Assembly: GCF_900215435.1 (NCBI RefSeq)
Contig: NZ_OCMY01000001.1
Span: forward strand, 806,001 to 870,000
DNA length: 64,000 nt
Reading direction: 5' to 3'
DNA from: Candidatus Pantoea floridensis
GTDB lineage: Bacteria; Pseudomonadota; Gammaproteobacteria; Enterobacterales; Enterobacteriaceae
A model generated the notes under the pieces. It did no database searches and had not been told where the DNA came from. It was given only the letters and a program-made list of their open reading frames with translations. Both the position numbers and the translations under genes were made by a program. Below are positions 24,557 to 35,693 of this stretch, in pieces (positions within the stretch are counted from its first letter, which is position 1; each line of letters starts with the position of its first letter).

Positions 24557-25018
24557 TTAGGGCGCTACCGGCAAGGCGGTGGTGTATTTGATTTCTTCCA
24601 TGGCAAAACTGGAGGTCACATCCATCAGGCCCGGCACGCCATTCACCAGACGTTTGTAAAAACCGTCGTAACTCTTCATATCCGCGACCTGAATGCGCAA
24701 CAGATAATCGTACTCGCCAGCCATGCGGTAAAACGCCATCACTTCCGGCATTTGCTGCACCACGCTGACGAATTGCCTGAACCATTCGCTGCTGTGCTGC
24801 TGGGTTTTAACAAACATAAAGGCAGTAAGAGATAGACCAATCTTTTCGCCATCGATCAACGCCACGCGCGCACGAATAATGCCATCATCTTCCAGTTTTT
24901 TCAGGCGTTTCCAGCAGGGTGTTGTGGTGAGATTTACCGCATCGGCTAATGTCTGCAGCGACAATGTGCAATCCTGTTGCAGCATTGACAGCAGAGTGCG
25001 GTCAGTTTTATCTAACAT
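24557..25018 (-). CDS. decR: Lrp/AsnC-family regulator DecR (YbaO)
   Basis: 153 residues from the ATG at 25018 ([20 protein letters not shown]). The longer upstream frame is non-coding because it runs into the divergent promoter. The N-terminal helix-turn-helix has [20 protein letters not shown] and the C-terminal RAM effector domain ends [16 protein letters not shown]. In E. coli DecR senses cysteine and activates a cysteine desulfidase operon. Here a PLP enzyme of the cysteine-synthase superfamily is transcribed divergently 115 bases away and is a likely target. Confidence 0.92.
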   Translation of the reverse strand: MLDKTDRTLLSMLQQDCTLSLQTLADAVNLTTTPCWKRLKKLEDDGIIRARVALIDGEKIGLSLTAFMFVKTQQHSSEWFRQFVSVVQQMPEVMAFYRMAGEYDYLLRIQVADMKSYDGFYKRLVNGVPGLMDVTSSFAMEEIKYTTALPVAP

Positions 25019-25133
25019 CGGCCACTCCCGGAGAAAAATTTTCTCTAATCGCACCATTATAACCGGATTAAGGCAACCTCTTTTTCCTGCCAGTGCCTTA
25101 CACTGTGCGCAATAATGATCACGGAAAAGCAAC

Positions 25134-26168
25134 ATGCAAACGCCCTGGGTTCGCCACGCCATCAATGAAATTAACGCCGATTTTCAGCGCTCGGCGGATA
25201 CGCATCTGATCCGCTTCGCGCTGGATGATTTTCCCGGCATTCACTTCTATCTGAAGGATGAAAGCACGCATCCCACCGGCAGCCTGAAACATCGACTGGC
25301 GCGCTCGCTATTTCTCTATAGTTTGGTTAATGGTCGTATCCGTGAAAATACGCCGATCATCGAAGCGTCATCGGGCAGTACTGCGGTATCAGAAGCCTAC
25401 TTCGCACGTTTGCTTGGCCTGCCGTTTATCGCAGTGATGCCCGCCAGCACCGCCAAACGCAAGATCGAGATGATTCGTTTCTATGGTGGCGAGTGCCATT
25501 TCGTTGCCGATCCCTGCCAGCTTTACAGCGAATCGGAGCGGTTAGCGCGTGAACTCAATGGCCATTTTATGGATCAGTTCACCTATGCCGAGCGCGCTAC
25601 GGACTGGCGCGGTAATAACAACATCGCTGAAAGCATTTTTCGTCAGATGTCCCACGAACCGTTCCCGGTACCGCATACGGTGATCATGAGCGCAGGCACC
25701 GGCGGCACATCAGCCACCTTAGGCCGCTACATCCGCTATCAGGGCCACAACACGCGCCTGCTGGTCGTGGATCCACAGCATTCCGTGTTTTTCGATTACT
25801 GGCACAGCCGCAATCCTGCGCTGCGTAGCAATCGCGGGAGCTTAATTGAAGGCATTGGTCGGCCGCGCGTTGAACCATCTTTTTTACCCGACGTGATTGA
25901 CGAAATGATGAAAGTGCCCGACGGCGCAACCGTTGCCGCGATGCTGCAGCTAGAGCAGATCCTTGGACGTCGTCCTGGCGCCTCAACGGGTACTAATTTC
26001 TGGGGGATGCTGCAGGTGGCAAAACGTATGCGTGAAACAGGTGAGCAAGGCTCGCTGGTGACGTTATTGTGCGACAGCGGGGAACGTTATCCCGACACCT
26101 ATTACAATGCAGACTGGGTGAAGCTGAATATCGGTGACATCGAGCCCTGGATCCGTGAACTGCAATAA
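25134..26168 (+). CDS. PLP-dependent enzyme of the cysteine synthase family
   Basis: 344 residues of fold-type II. The PLP lysine is Lys52 in [11 protein letters not shown]. The substrate-loop motif is [13 protein letters not shown] and the phosphate-binding glycine loop is [10 protein letters not shown]. Members act on O-acetylserine, serine or cysteine (synthesis or desulfhydration); the exact reaction cannot be read from sequence. It is divergent from decR, whose E. coli homologue controls cysteine breakdown. This supports a cysteine-degrading or detoxifying role over biosynthesis, as inference. A terminator hairpin follows. Confidence 0.85.
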   Translation: MQTPWVRHAINEINADFQRSADTHLIRFALDDFPGIHFYLKDESTHPTGSLKHRLARSLFLYSLVNGRIRENTPIIEASSGSTAVSEAYFARLLGLPFIAVMPASTAKRKIEMIRFYGGECHFVADPCQLYSESERLARELNGHFMDQFTYAERATDWRGNNNIAESIFRQMSHEPFPVPHTVIMSAGTGGTSATLGRYIRYQGHNTRLLVVDPQHSVFFDYWHSRNPALRSNRGSLIEGIGRPRVEPSFLPDVIDEMMKVPDGATVAAMLQLEQILGRRPGASTGTNFWGMLQVAKRMRETGEQGSLVTLLCDSGERYPDTYYNADWVKLNIGDIEPWIRELQ

Positions 26169-26170
26169 AA

Positions 26171-26195
26171 AACCGGACGTCCTGTCCGGTTCACT
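26171..26195. terminator. Terminator between the PLP gene and cof
   Basis: AACCGGAC-GTCCT-GTCCGGTT stem preceded by an A run (minus-strand T run), between convergent genes. Confidence 0.75.
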
Positions 26196-26202
26196 GTAAG
26201 CC

Positions 26203-27024
26203 TCAGCATTCGGGGGAATAATCGAGGTGTGGTGTGGTCATCCAGTGATTTAAGTAGTGAGACACCGCCTGTGCCTCGCAATGGCCAATAATCGGCAGGT
26301 GGGGCAACGACGTTTTAAGTTGATTCATCGCGTTGCCCATAATGAACCCGCGGCCGACGCGTTCCAGCATTTCACGGTCGTTCATCGCGTCGCCAAACGC
26401 CATGCAGTCCGCCAACGACAGCGAAAGATGCTGGCACAAACGCCCCAGCGCTGCGCCTTTATGGCAATCGACCGGTAACACTTCCAGACAATCCCACGCG
26501 GAAAAGCAAATATTCGCCCGCTCGCCCAGCGCTGCCTGCAATTCACTGCGCAATGCCTGCAACATCTCGTGAGGTGCAATAAAACAGATCTTGGTGACCT
26601 CATGCGCTGACATCTGGCGCAAATCACGAAGCTGATAATGGAAACCGCTCATAGCATGCGCCTCAAGCGCGCCGAGCAGCGGCTTATCGGTAAACCAGCC
26701 TTCGTCGTTGAAAATATGAATCGAAGCAGGGGTTTGCCAATGGGTATGAATCACCTCTTCTGCCACCGATGAGGTTAAATCACAGCCGTAAAGCTGGTTG
26801 CCTTCCAAATCGTGAATACGCGTGCCATTGCCGGTAATCAGCCATGCCGGCAAGGTAATTTGATCGCGCACACGCTGCATATCCATGAGATGTCGGCCGG
26901 TGGCAAAAGCCAGGGTTACACCGCGCTCATGCAACGCATGCAAACTTGCCAGCGTTTCATTACCTAAACGATGCGTGGGCAGAAGCAGTGTACCGTCCAT
27001 ATCAAATGCCGCGAGGCGTGCCAT
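26203..27024 (-). CDS. cof: HMP-PP phosphatase Cof
   Basis: 273 residues, HAD superfamily type IIB. Motif I FDMDGTLL (Asp8 nucleophile, Asp10 acid/base) is at the N-terminus, motif II FATGRH near 41, and motif IV with [12 protein letters not shown] near 215. It hydrolyses 4-amino-2-methyl-5-hydroxymethylpyrimidine pyrophosphate and other sugar or cofactor phosphates, touching thiamine synthesis; thiI, dxs and thiL occur later in this window. Divergent from ybaE as in E. coli. Confidence 0.93.
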   Translation of the reverse strand: MARLAAFDMDGTLLLPTHRLGNETLASLHALHERGVTLAFATGRHLMDMQRVRDQITLPAWLITGNGTRIHDLEGNQLYGCDLTSSVAEEVIHTHWQTPASIHIFNDEGWFTDKPLLGALEAHAMSGFHYQLRDLRQMSAHEVTKICFIAPHEMLQALRSELQAALGERANICFSAWDCLEVLPVDCHKGAALGRLCQHLSLSLADCMAFGDAMNDREMLERVGRGFIMGNAMNQLKTSLPHLPIIGHCEAQAVSHYLNHWMTTPHLDYSPEC

Positions 27025-27117
27025 GCGAATTCTCCTGTCTGAGTGAGGAGCTTACTATCACCTGGTAATTACGGAACTAATAGTGAATACTTCATTAAAA
27101 CTGTTCCGGGTTTAGCG

Positions 27118-28833
27118 ATGCGCGAACTTCATCGAGTTAATCAATTTCAACGTCTTTGGCAACTCAGTCACGGTGAGACGCAACGCCTTAGCGTCGCCGC
27201 GATGGCGCAGCACTGTTTTTGCAGCGAGCGCCATGTGCGCACGCTACTACGACAATGGCAAGAGATTGGGTGGCTGCGCTGGCGTGGAGAATCAGGGCGC
27301 GGCAAACAGGGCGAACTGACTTTTTTAGTATCGCCAGAGCAGCTGCGTCAACAACTGTTAACTCAACAGCTTGACGCCGGCGAAGCGGTGCAGGCATTGC
27401 AGGTGTTGGATCTCGATCCTGAACGGCTGGTGAAAATGCTGCGGCCACTGATGGGTGGGCAATGGCAGAATCAGTCTCCGGTGCTGCGTATCCCCTACTA
27501 CCGTCCAATGGAGCCATTGCGCCCTCTGCAACTAACCGGACGCGCTGAACAGCATTTGGCGCGACAAATTTTCTCGGGATTAACGCGGTTTCGCGGTAAT
27601 GATGTTGAAGGTGATATCGCCCATCATTGGCAGCACGATGCCAGCGGCAGGGACTGGTACTTCTGGCTGCGTCCACAGCTTAGCTGGCATAACGATGAGC
27701 CCATGCAGGCCGCGCAGTTGGTCGAACAACTGATGCAGATCAGGCAAACTCCGCGCGGCTTGCGTCTGCTATCGGCCATTGAAAAGATTGAAGCCCCGCA
27801 TCCTCTGGCCATTCGCATCCAGTTAAATGAAAGTGATTACTGGCTACCGCAGCGGCTTGCGCATCAGTTTTGCTTGTTACCTCATCCTGACTTTGCTGAT
27901 ATTGGCAGCGGTCCCTGGAAACTGACTCATTTCACTCCTGAAATGGTGCGGCTGGAGAGCCATACTCGCTGGCACTTTCAGCGCCCGCTGATACAGCGCA
28001 TGGAATATTGGATCACACCACAACTGTTTGATCGTGACCTCGGCACCAGCTGTAGCCACCCGGTACAAATTGCCATTGGCGATCCGGATGAACTGGATAA
28101 GCTGCGATCGGTTGACCGCAGTATCAGCCTGGGATTTTGCTATCTGGCACCGCGTATCTCGTCACATTTCAGCACCAAACAGGCCCAATTATTGATTGCC
28201 CTAATTCAGCGCAGCGGCGTGATTCAGCAGCTACCGCTGGCTGAAGGGTTGATTACCCCCAGTCATGAGTTGTTGCCTGGCTGGCCGGTGCCCTTAGCAG
28301 CAAGTGATGCGATAGCACTGCCGCAAACGCTAACGTTGCATTACCATTTACCGGTTGAACTGCATGTGATGGCACAGGCATTGGTTCCGCTATTAGCGCA
28401 ATACGGCTGCGCCCTGACCTGCGTCTTTCATGATGTAAAAAGCTGGCGCGATGATAGCGATCTTAGTCAGGCCGATGTGGTGATGGGCGATCGACTGATT
28501 GGCGATGCTCCGCTGTTTACTTTGGTAAACTGGCTGGAGAATGATCCGCTATGGCTGCCGCTGCGCGCAAAAGTATTGCAACCCGCCCTGAGCGCCATTG
28601 CTCAGCAGGATAGTGCGATGCAGCGCAGTGCTTTAACCCAACAGCTGTTCCAGCAGCTGATGAGCGATGGCTATCTGCTCCCCCTGTTTAACTATCGCTA
28701 TCAGGTATTTGCGCCACCGGGCGTGGAAGGTATCCAGCTTAACAGTTTGGGCTGGTTTGATTTCACCCGAGCATGGATCCCACCGCCAACGGCTGCCAAC
28801 ACTGTTCAGCCCTTGCCTGAGCCAGTACCATAG
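27118..28833 (+). CDS. ybaE: SgrR-type transcriptional regulator YbaE
   Basis: 571 residues from the ATG at 27118 ([20 protein letters not shown]); the open frame upstream lacks a conserved sequence. A winged-helix N-terminus ([20 protein letters not shown], then SGRGKQG) is followed by a domain like periplasmic solute-binding proteins (from about 150), the SgrR layout. The protein has no signal peptide and acts in the cytoplasm. The ligand is unknown. It lies directly before queC (26-base gap), as in other enterobacteria. Confidence 0.9.
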   Translation: MRELHRVNQFQRLWQLSHGETQRLSVAAMAQHCFCSERHVRTLLRQWQEIGWLRWRGESGRGKQGELTFLVSPEQLRQQLLTQQLDAGEAVQALQVLDLDPERLVKMLRPLMGGQWQNQSPVLRIPYYRPMEPLRPLQLTGRAEQHLARQIFSGLTRFRGNDVEGDIAHHWQHDASGRDWYFWLRPQLSWHNDEPMQAAQLVEQLMQIRQTPRGLRLLSAIEKIEAPHPLAIRIQLNESDYWLPQRLAHQFCLLPHPDFADIGSGPWKLTHFTPEMVRLESHTRWHFQRPLIQRMEYWITPQLFDRDLGTSCSHPVQIAIGDPDELDKLRSVDRSISLGFCYLAPRISSHFSTKQAQLLIALIQRSGVIQQLPLAEGLITPSHELLPGWPVPLAASDAIALPQTLTLHYHLPVELHVMAQALVPLLAQYGCALTCVFHDVKSWRDDSDLSQADVVMGDRLIGDAPLFTLVNWLENDPLWLPLRAKVLQPALSAIAQQDSAMQRSALTQQLFQQLMSDGYLLPLFNYRYQVFAPPGVEGIQLNSLGWFDFTRAWIPPPTAANTVQPLPEPVP

Positions 28834-28859
28834 GCACACTGAATTTTGGGGAAGAACAA

Positions 28860-29555
28860 ATGAAACGAGCTGTTGTGGTTTTTAGTGGCGGACAAGACTC
28901 CACCACGTGTTTAATTCAGGCGCTGCAACACTACGATGAAGTGCATTGCGTCACTTTTGATTACGGTCAGCGTCATCGTGAAGAAATTGAGGTTGCGGCA
29001 GCGCTGTCACACCAGCTGGGCGCACGCGCGCACAAAGTACTGGATGTTACGCTGCTTAATGAACTCGCCGTCAGCAGCCTAACGCGCGACAACATTCCCG
29101 TGCCCACTTACGATCCTAATGCCAGCGGTTTACCGAGCACCTTTGTGCCGGGCCGCAATATTCTGTTCCTGACGCTGGCCGCAATTTACGCCTATCAGGT
29201 TGAAGCAGAGGCCGTGATCACCGGCGTGTGTGAAACGGATTTCTCTGGCTATCCGGATTGCCGGGATGAGTTTGTAAAAGCGCTCAACAACGCTGTGAGC
29301 CTTGGTATGGCGCGCAATATTCGCTTTGAAACGCCACTGATGTGGCTGAACAAAGCCGAAACCTGGGCGCTGGCTGATTACTGGCAACAGTTGCCGCTGG
29401 TGCGTGCAGAAACCCTCACTTGTTATAACGGCGTGAAAGGCGATGGCTGTGGTGAATGCGCGGCTTGCCACTTACGGGCTCGAGGCCTGGCAGATTATCA
29501 GGCTAATGCGTCAGCCGTAATGGCAGCAATGAAACAAAAAAGCGGCCTCAACTGA
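28860..29555 (+). CDS. queC: 7-cyano-7-deazaguanine (preQ0) synthase
   Basis: 231 residues. The PP-loop SGGQDS at 9-14 binds ATP, and the zinc ligands Cys188, Cys197, Cys200 and Cys203 sit in [17 protein letters not shown]. It converts 7-carboxy-7-deazaguanine to preQ0 with ammonia and ATP, on the path to queuosine in tRNA wobble positions. The ATG follows GGGGAAGAACAA. A hairpin terminator shared with convergent fadM overlaps the 3' end. Confidence 0.97.
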   Translation: MKRAVVVFSGGQDSTTCLIQALQHYDEVHCVTFDYGQRHREEIEVAAALSHQLGARAHKVLDVTLLNELAVSSLTRDNIPVPTYDPNASGLPSTFVPGRNILFLTLAAIYAYQVEAEAVITGVCETDFSGYPDCRDEFVKALNNAVSLGMARNIRFETPLMWLNKAETWALADYWQQLPLVRAETLTCYNGVKGDGCGECAACHLRARGLADYQANASAVMAAMKQKSGLN

Positions 29556-29568
29556 TTAGGCCGCGACT
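29542..29568. terminator. Terminator between queC and fadM
   Basis: GCGGCCT-9 bases-AGGCCGC; the left arm lies in the last codons of queC. Confidence 0.65.
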
Positions 29569-29587
29569 TACACTGGCGCCACTGGCG

Positions 29588-29995
29588 TCAGTCACTTTCC
29601 GCCATCAGAGAAGCCAAACGCTCACGTAATTCTCCTTCCATCGGTACCGCTTTTTGCGTGCGCAAATCAATACAAACAAAAGTCAGTGCGGCATCGGCCA
29701 CAACTGAGTTATCACTGGCCAGCAGCACCCGCTGTGTAATGACACCGCTTTTACCGCTCAGCTGTGACACTTCACTTTCAATATTGAGTACGTCGCCCAG
29801 CACCGCTGGACGACGGTAATTGATATTAATATTGACCACCACAAACGCCAACTGCTGCTCCATCAGCCAATGAAACGCATCGACATCCTCCAGCCACTGC
29901 CAGCGCGCCTCTTCAAGAAACTCCAGATAGCGCGCGTTATTCACGTGCTGATAAACATCCAGATGATAACCGCGCACTTTAATTGTGGTTTGCAT
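29588..29995 (-). CDS. fadM: Long-chain acyl-CoA thioesterase III
   Basis: 135 residues, single hotdog fold (4HBT). YQHVNNARYLEFLEEARWQW at about 15-34 holds the catalytic Asn/Glu region, and the VVVNININYRRP strand follows. FadM hydrolyses 3,5-tetradecadienoyl-CoA, a dead-end product of oleate beta-oxidation, and in E. coli is induced by fatty acids via FadR. A GGAGCT ribosome site precedes the ATG. Confidence 0.93.
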   Translation of the reverse strand: MQTTIKVRGYHLDVYQHVNNARYLEFLEEARWQWLEDVDAFHWLMEQQLAFVVVNININYRRPAVLGDVLNIESEVSQLSGKSGVITQRVLLASDNSVVADAALTFVCIDLRTQKAVPMEGELRERLASLMAESD

Positions 29996-30096
29996 TGTAG
30001 CTCCTGTTCAGGCTGAGAATGACAACTGGTAAGACCTGTTGAGCATAGCACAGCCTGAATTCAGGCTATTTCATTCCTTCAAAGTCGCGAGTCGCT

Positions 30097-30459
<363 letters not shown>

Positions 30460-30503
30460 TCACAGCTGAAATCAGGGCTCAAAAGGGCAATTTCAGAAAT
30501 GGA

Positions 30504-30528
30504 AAAGGCCGCATAAGCGGCCTTTCGA
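30504..30528 (-). terminator. Terminator downstream of ppiD
   Basis: AAAGGCCGC-ATAA-GCGGCCTTT perfect 9-bp stem between ppiD and ybaV, with T residues on the minus-strand side. Confidence 0.75.
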
Positions 30529-30559
30529 TATTGCAGTGATTTAACTTTTTTTGTGAGGC

Positions 30560-32428
30560 TTACTGGTTTTGTGCAGCGGCGCCGTACTTAATCTTCGCCT
30601 CTTTACGCAGGTTTTCCAGCAGCGCTTCGAAGGCGATTTGCGCATTATTTTGCGTCACACCTTTCACCATCTCATCGATCTGCGCTTGCGGCATATTGCC
30701 CGCACTGACTTTATCCAACGCAACCAGCACCACGTTGCCCTGCATATCTTCGCTCACGCCCCAGGACGGCTTATTATCCGTCGGTTGTGGCAGATTAAAG
30801 GCCGACTGTGCCACTGGATCTTGCGCGTTACGATCAAACGATTTGCTGGCGCTCAGCGTCAGGCCCGCAGCTTGCAGTGCATCCGCTTTGCCGGCTTTCA
30901 GATCGGCCAGCAGTTTGTCTGCTTGTGCTTTCGCCTGTTGCGTTGCTTTATCGTGCTTCAGGGTATCCACAATCTGCGCTTTAACCTGATCTAACGGCTT
31001 CACCGCTTCCGGCTTATGCTCGCTGATACGCAAGACGAAGGCGCGATCGCCATCTACAGAGATGATGTCGGAATTGTTTCCTGGCGCACCGTTCTGGCCC
31101 ACTAAACCACCGTTAAAGATGGCCTGCTTAACCTGGTCAAAATCCAGATCGGCTGGCAGATTATCACGCGTAATCCAGCCGGTCTCCGCCACTTTAAGAC
31201 CTGAAGCCTGCGCAGCACCTGCCAGCGATTCGTTATCGTTGCTGGCCGCTTCGCTCACCTTCTGCTGCATCTTGTAGAAAGCATCAACCGCTTTTTCTTG
31301 TTTCACTTTGTCGGCAATGGCGTCATGTACTTCAGCCAGCGGCTTGACCTGCTCCGGCTGGATGTCATCCAGACGCACCACCAGGAAACCAACAGAAGAT
31401 TTGATAGCGCCGGAAAGCTGGCCTTTCTGCGTCAGATTGGCGTTTTTCAGCTCATCTGGCGTAGTGTTAGGTTCCAGCCAACCCATGTCGCCGCCTTTGC
31501 GGGCTGAAATGGGGTCGATGGATTTGCTTTTCGCCAGTGCGGCGAAATCTTCACCCTTCTTCAGCGCCTCAACAACCGCGTTTGCATCGGCTTCCGTTTT
31601 GGTCTGAATCACGCTGTAGCGGTTACGCTGTGGCTGTGAGTAATCGGCTTTATGTTGATCGTACCAGCTCTGAATATCTGCTTCGCTGGCGTTTTCCTGC
31701 AGGCTCGCGGCATCCATTTTGATATAGCTTACGCGGAACTGCTCCGGTGCCATAAAGCTGTTTTGATGCTGCTGATAATATTGGCTGACCTCTTCATCAC
31801 TGGCACTCTGCTTAGCCGCAAGTGCGTTGACATCAATCACCGCCTGACGGATTTCACGCTGCTGTGAAACCAGATCGACCAGCTTGCCGGTTTCGCCTTT
31901 CAGCATGAAATCGGTATTAGCAATCGCGTTGATCAGCTGCTGGGTTGCCAGCTGCTTACGCAGTGCTTCGGCGTATTGATCTGCCGTAAAGCCCATGCTG
32001 GTTATCAGACCGCTATATTTAGCGTTATCGAACTTACCGTTGGTCTGGAAAGCTTTTTGATTGAAAATCGCCTGCTTAACCTGCTCATCGCTAATGCCAA
32101 TGTGCAGATCTTTGATGTACTGATCGAGCAACGCCTGATCAATCAATTGCGACAGCGCCTGTTGACGCATTTGCTGCATATAACCTTCATTGCTGGCTAA
32201 CTGCGAGAACTGATCGCCTAGCATCTGCTGCTGACGATTGCGCTCATTGTTATAGCCCTGCTCCAGTTCTGCGCGACTGATCTCGTGACCGTTAACTTTA
32301 GCAGCATAATCATTGCCGCCACCAATCAGGTAGTTGCCCACCCCGGTGAGTACGAAAGACAGGATGATCAATCCCAAAATAATCTTGAGCACGACATGAT
32401 TCGACGCCGCGCGTAAATTGTCCATCAT
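30560..32428 (-). CDS. ppiD: Periplasmic folding chaperone PpiD
   Basis: 622 residues from the ATG at 32428 (MMDNLRAASNHVVLKIILGL), as in E. coli; an in-frame ATG at 32521 would add 31 unrelated residues. One membrane anchor (about 13-35), a SurA-like chaperone region, and one parvulin domain (about 260-360, NRYSVIQTKTEADANAVVEA to SGAIKSSVGFLVVRLDD). PpiD sits at the SecYEG exit and helps newly exported proteins fold. It follows hupB downstream of lon, the conserved order. Confidence 0.95.
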   Translation of the reverse strand: MMDNLRAASNHVVLKIILGLIILSFVLTGVGNYLIGGGNDYAAKVNGHEISRAELEQGYNNERNRQQQMLGDQFSQLASNEGYMQQMRQQALSQLIDQALLDQYIKDLHIGISDEQVKQAIFNQKAFQTNGKFDNAKYSGLITSMGFTADQYAEALRKQLATQQLINAIANTDFMLKGETGKLVDLVSQQREIRQAVIDVNALAAKQSASDEEVSQYYQQHQNSFMAPEQFRVSYIKMDAASLQENASEADIQSWYDQHKADYSQPQRNRYSVIQTKTEADANAVVEALKKGEDFAALAKSKSIDPISARKGGDMGWLEPNTTPDELKNANLTQKGQLSGAIKSSVGFLVVRLDDIQPEQVKPLAEVHDAIADKVKQEKAVDAFYKMQQKVSEAASNDNESLAGAAQASGLKVAETGWITRDNLPADLDFDQVKQAIFNGGLVGQNGAPGNNSDIISVDGDRAFVLRISEHKPEAVKPLDQVKAQIVDTLKHDKATQQAKAQADKLLADLKAGKADALQAAGLTLSASKSFDRNAQDPVAQSAFNLPQPTDNKPSWGVSEDMQGNVVLVALDKVSAGNMPQAQIDEMVKGVTQNNAQIAFEALLENLRKEAKIKYGAAAQNQ

Positions 32429-32568
32429 GGTATGACAACACTCCGCTGTAGTGTGAATGTAAAGCTTTGACACGATGTCATCATCGTGCAACTGCTGTTT
32501 AGGCTGGCAGTTGGCAACCATGCGGAGACAACAACCATAGGCTATCGCCGCGCATCAAGAATAAAAAA

Positions 32569-32592
32569 GGCACATCAAAAATGATGTGCCCG
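32569..32592 (-). terminator. Terminator of hupB
   Basis: GGCACATCA-AAAA-TGATGTGCC 9-bp stem followed on the minus strand by TTTTTTATT. Confidence 0.85.
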
Positions 32593-32665
32593 TATGTTAC
32601 ATGAGAACGGCTTTTGCGTCCTCAATCCATAGAAGAAAATGCTTCAATGGAGGTATCAGCGGTCA

Positions 32666-32938
32666 TTAATTGACGGAATCTTTCAGTGCTTTACCCGCAC
32701 GGAAGCCCGGAACTTTACCAGCCGGAATGGTCAGCTCTTTACCGGTTTGTGGGTTACGGCCTGTACGAGCTGCACGCTCACGCACAGAGAAAGTACCGAA
32801 ACCGACCAGTGCCACTTCATCACCGCCTTTCAGAGCTTCGGTAACGGAGTCCATGAATGCATCTAAAACACGTCCCGCTGCTGCTTTAGAAATGTCAGCA
32901 TCTGCAGCAATTTTGTCGATCAACTGTGACTTATTCAC
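32666..32938 (-). CDS. hupB: DNA-binding protein HU-beta
   Basis: 90 residues from a GTG at 32938 (as in E. coli hupB), with GAGGGG nine bases upstream; the ATG three codons earlier touches that ribosome site. [20 protein letters not shown] at the start and [20 protein letters not shown] with the DNA-intercalating Pro63 arm. HU wraps and bends DNA and contributes to nucleoid shape; it is also a common helper of site-specific recombinases such as those in the island. Confidence 0.95.
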   Translation of the reverse strand: MNKSQLIDKIAADADISKAAAGRVLDAFMDSVTEALKGGDEVALVGFGTFSVRERAARTGRNPQTGKELTIPAGKVPGFRAGKALKDSVN

Positions 32939-33087
32939 TCTATTCATCCCCTCTTTTATTATTCACATCGCACCCGTGCTTCCCGCCCGGTGCGAACGCG
33001 CAGCAAGTTATATCAAGCCTGTGGAGCCGAAACAACGGTATTCATCTTAATCGTTGATCCAGCAGCCCACTAAGTTAGCGGCACAAA

Positions 33088-33124
33088 AAAAAGCTGGCAA
33101 GCACCATTTTGCCTGCCAGCTTCG
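33088..33124 (-). terminator. Terminator of lon
   Basis: On the minus strand GAAGCTGGCA...TTGCCAGC is followed by eight Ts, 28 bases after the lon stop. Confidence 0.85.
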
Positions 33125-33151
33125 CTTTTTAGCGGTTTATGCCGCTAATCA

Positions 33152-35506
33152 CTATTTTGCGGTTGCAACCTGCATGCCGTAAGGCGCATTTTCGAGTGCC
33201 AGGTTCAGCACTTCTTCAATACGCTTCACCGGGTGAATCTCCAGATCGGCAATCACGTTCTGTGGAATATCTTCCAAATCGCGCTTGTTTTCGTCCGGGA
33301 TCAGTACCGTTTTAATGCCACCGCGGTGTGCTGCGAGCAGTTTTTCTTTCAGGCCGCCGATCGGCAGGACCAAACCACGCAATGTAATTTCGCCTGTCAT
33401 CGCCACATCAGAACGCACCGGATTACCGGTTAAGCAAGAGACCAGCGCGGTGCACATGGCGATACCTGCACTCGGACCATCCTTTGGTGTTGCACCTTCA
33501 GGCACATGCACGTGGATGTCGCGTTTTTCGTAGAAATCAGCATTGATGCCGAGTTTCTCCGCACGCGCACGCACAACTGTCAGCGCGGCCTGAATCGATT
33601 CCTGCATCACTTCGCCCAGCGAACCGGTATAGGTAAGTTTTCCTTTGCCTGGCACGCATGCGGTTTCGATGGTCAGCAGATCGCCGCCCACTTCTGTCCA
33701 TGCCAACCCGGTGACCTGCCCCACGCGGCTTTCGCTTTCAGCACGACCATAATCAAAGCGCTGTACGCCAAGGAAATCCTTGAGGTTGTCACCGTTGATC
33801 ACGATATGTTTTTTCGATTTGTCCATCAGCAGCGTTTTTACCGCTTTACGGCACAGCTTGGAGAGTTCGCGCTCCAGACTACGCACGCCCGCTTCACGGG
33901 TGTAATAGCGAATAATACCGACAATGGCGCTATCATCGACAGTGATCTCTTTGTCTTTCAGCGCATTACGCTCAATTTGCTTCGGCAGCAAATGTTGCTT
34001 AGCGATGTTCAGCTTTTCATCTTCGGTATAACCGGAAAGACGAATCACTTCCATACGGTCAAGCAGCGGTGCCGGAATGTTCATGGAGTTGGAGGTCGCC
34101 ACAAACATCACGTCAGAGAGATCGTAATCGACTTCCAGATAGTGATCGTTGAACGCAATGTTCTGCTCGGGATCCAGCACCTCAAGCAGCGCTGAAGCTG
34201 GATCGCCACGCATATCAGACGACATCTTGTCGATCTCATCCAGCAGGAACAGCGGGTTTTTCACGCCGACTTTCGCCATTTTCTGGATCAGTTTGCCCGG
34301 CATAGAACCGATGTAGGTGCGACGATGTCCGCGGATTTCCGCTTCATCACGTACACCGCCCAGCGCCATACGCACATATTTGCGTCCGGTAGCCTTAGCA
34401 ATTGACTGGCCCAGCGAGGTTTTACCTACGCCTGGCGGTCCAACGAGGCACAGAATCGGCCCTTTGATTTTGCTAACGCGACTTTGCACCGCAAGGTACT
34501 CAAGGATGCGGTCTTTGACGCGCTCTAAACCATAATGGTCGATATCCAGTGTCTCTTGCGCTTTACGCAGGTCTTTTTTCACCTTGCTGCGCGCGACCCA
34601 TGGAACCTGTACCATCCAGTCGATGTAACCACGTACTACCGTAGCTTCTGCAGACATCGGCGACATCATCTTCAGCTTCTGCAGTTCAGCTTCCGCTTTT
34701 TCACGCGCTTCAGTCGGCATTTTTGCCGCTTCAATTTTACGTTTCAGCGCCTCGTATTCGTCAGGCGCGTCATCCATTTCGCCCAGCTCTTTCTGAATGG
34801 CTTTCATTTGCTCATTCAGGTAATACTCGCGCTGGCTTTTCTCCATCTGCTTCTTGACGCGGTTGCGAATGCGCTTCTCAACCTGCAGCAGATCGATTTC
34901 TGATTCCATCATCGCCATCAGATATTCCAGACGTTCATTGACGTCGGACATCTCCAGCACCGACTGTTTGTCAGCCAGTTTTAGCGGCATATGCGCGGCT
35001 ACGGTGTCGGCCAGACGGGCCGCATCGTCGATGCTGTTGAGGGAAGTTAATACCTCAGGCGGGATCTTTTTGTTGAGCTTGATATAGCCTTCAAACTGGT
35101 TAATGGCCGTGCGCACCAGCACTTCCTGCTCACGCTCTTCAATTTCAGGTGAGATCAGGTATTCGGCTTGAGCAACGAAATGGTCGCCATTATCCGCCAG
35201 CGTGGTGATGTGCGCGCGCTGCAAACCTTCAACCAACACTTTTACTGTGCCGTCTGGAAGTTTCAGCATCTGCAATACAGAAGCGACGGTCCCTACTGAG
35301 AAGAGATCGTTAATGCCAGGTTCATCCGTTGAAGCCTCTTTCTGTGCAACCAGCATGATTTTTTTATCATGATCCATCGCGGCTTCTAGGCACCGAATCG
35401 ATTTTTCCCGGCCAACAAACAACGGAATTACCATGTGCGGATAAACCACCACGTCGCGCAAAGGCAACACGGGGATTTCAATGCGTTCAGAACGCTCAGG
35501 ATTCAT
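33152..35506 (-). CDS. lon: ATP-dependent protease Lon
   Basis: 784 residues from the ATG at 35506, exactly the E. coli length; the frame is open 39 codons further up into the promoter. N-terminal substrate domain, AAA+ module with Walker A GPPGVGKT and Walker B LFLLDEID, and C-terminal protease domain with the Ser-Lys dyad (Ser in [10 protein letters not shown], Lys in [10 protein letters not shown]). It degrades misfolded proteins and short-lived regulators. An AAGAGAGAGCTCT leader and a sigma-32-type promoter precede it. Confidence 0.98.
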   Translation of the reverse strand: MNPERSERIEIPVLPLRDVVVYPHMVIPLFVGREKSIRCLEAAMDHDKKIMLVAQKEASTDEPGINDLFSVGTVASVLQMLKLPDGTVKVLVEGLQRAHITTLADNGDHFVAQAEYLISPEIEEREQEVLVRTAINQFEGYIKLNKKIPPEVLTSLNSIDDAARLADTVAAHMPLKLADKQSVLEMSDVNERLEYLMAMMESEIDLLQVEKRIRNRVKKQMEKSQREYYLNEQMKAIQKELGEMDDAPDEYEALKRKIEAAKMPTEAREKAEAELQKLKMMSPMSAEATVVRGYIDWMVQVPWVARSKVKKDLRKAQETLDIDHYGLERVKDRILEYLAVQSRVSKIKGPILCLVGPPGVGKTSLGQSIAKATGRKYVRMALGGVRDEAEIRGHRRTYIGSMPGKLIQKMAKVGVKNPLFLLDEIDKMSSDMRGDPASALLEVLDPEQNIAFNDHYLEVDYDLSDVMFVATSNSMNIPAPLLDRMEVIRLSGYTEDEKLNIAKQHLLPKQIERNALKDKEITVDDSAIVGIIRYYTREAGVRSLERELSKLCRKAVKTLLMDKSKKHIVINGDNLKDFLGVQRFDYGRAESESRVGQVTGLAWTEVGGDLLTIETACVPGKGKLTYTGSLGEVMQESIQAALTVVRARAEKLGINADFYEKRDIHVHVPEGATPKDGPSAGIAMCTALVSCLTGNPVRSDVAMTGEITLRGLVLPIGGLKEKLLAAHRGGIKTVLIPDENKRDLEDIPQNVIADLEIHPVKRIEEVLNLALENAPYGMQVATAK

Positions 35507-35589
35507 AGAGCTCTCTCTTAGTTTAATGTCCGCCAGGTGATGGGTACCGCGTAATTGAGGTTTTGCAGTTAAACCCACAGGATATTGAG

Positions 35590-35619
35590 TATATGGGGAT
35601 GCTTGTACGACATTCAATG
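35590..35619 (-). promoter_or_regulatory. Heat-shock (sigma-32) promoter of lon
   Basis: On the minus strand CATTGAA and CCCCATATA are spaced as in the E. coli lon promoter, about 85 bases before the start codon. Confidence 0.75.
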
Positions 35620-35637
35620 TCACTGGCGAGAGAAAAA

Positions 35638-35666
35638 CAAAAGGGGAAAGATTTTCCCCTTTTTTA
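35638..35666 (-). terminator. Terminator of clpX
   Basis: AAAGGGGAAA-GAT-TTTCCCCTTT flanked by T-rich runs, 28 bases beyond the clpX stop on the minus strand. Confidence 0.8.
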
Positions 35667-35693
35667 AGACATCAACGTAGTGCGATTGTTTAT

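Noticed and set aside
28834..28859. PreQ1 riboswitch in front of queC
   Set aside because: Only 26 bases separate ybaE and queC, and no pseudoknot-like A-rich tail with stem is present.
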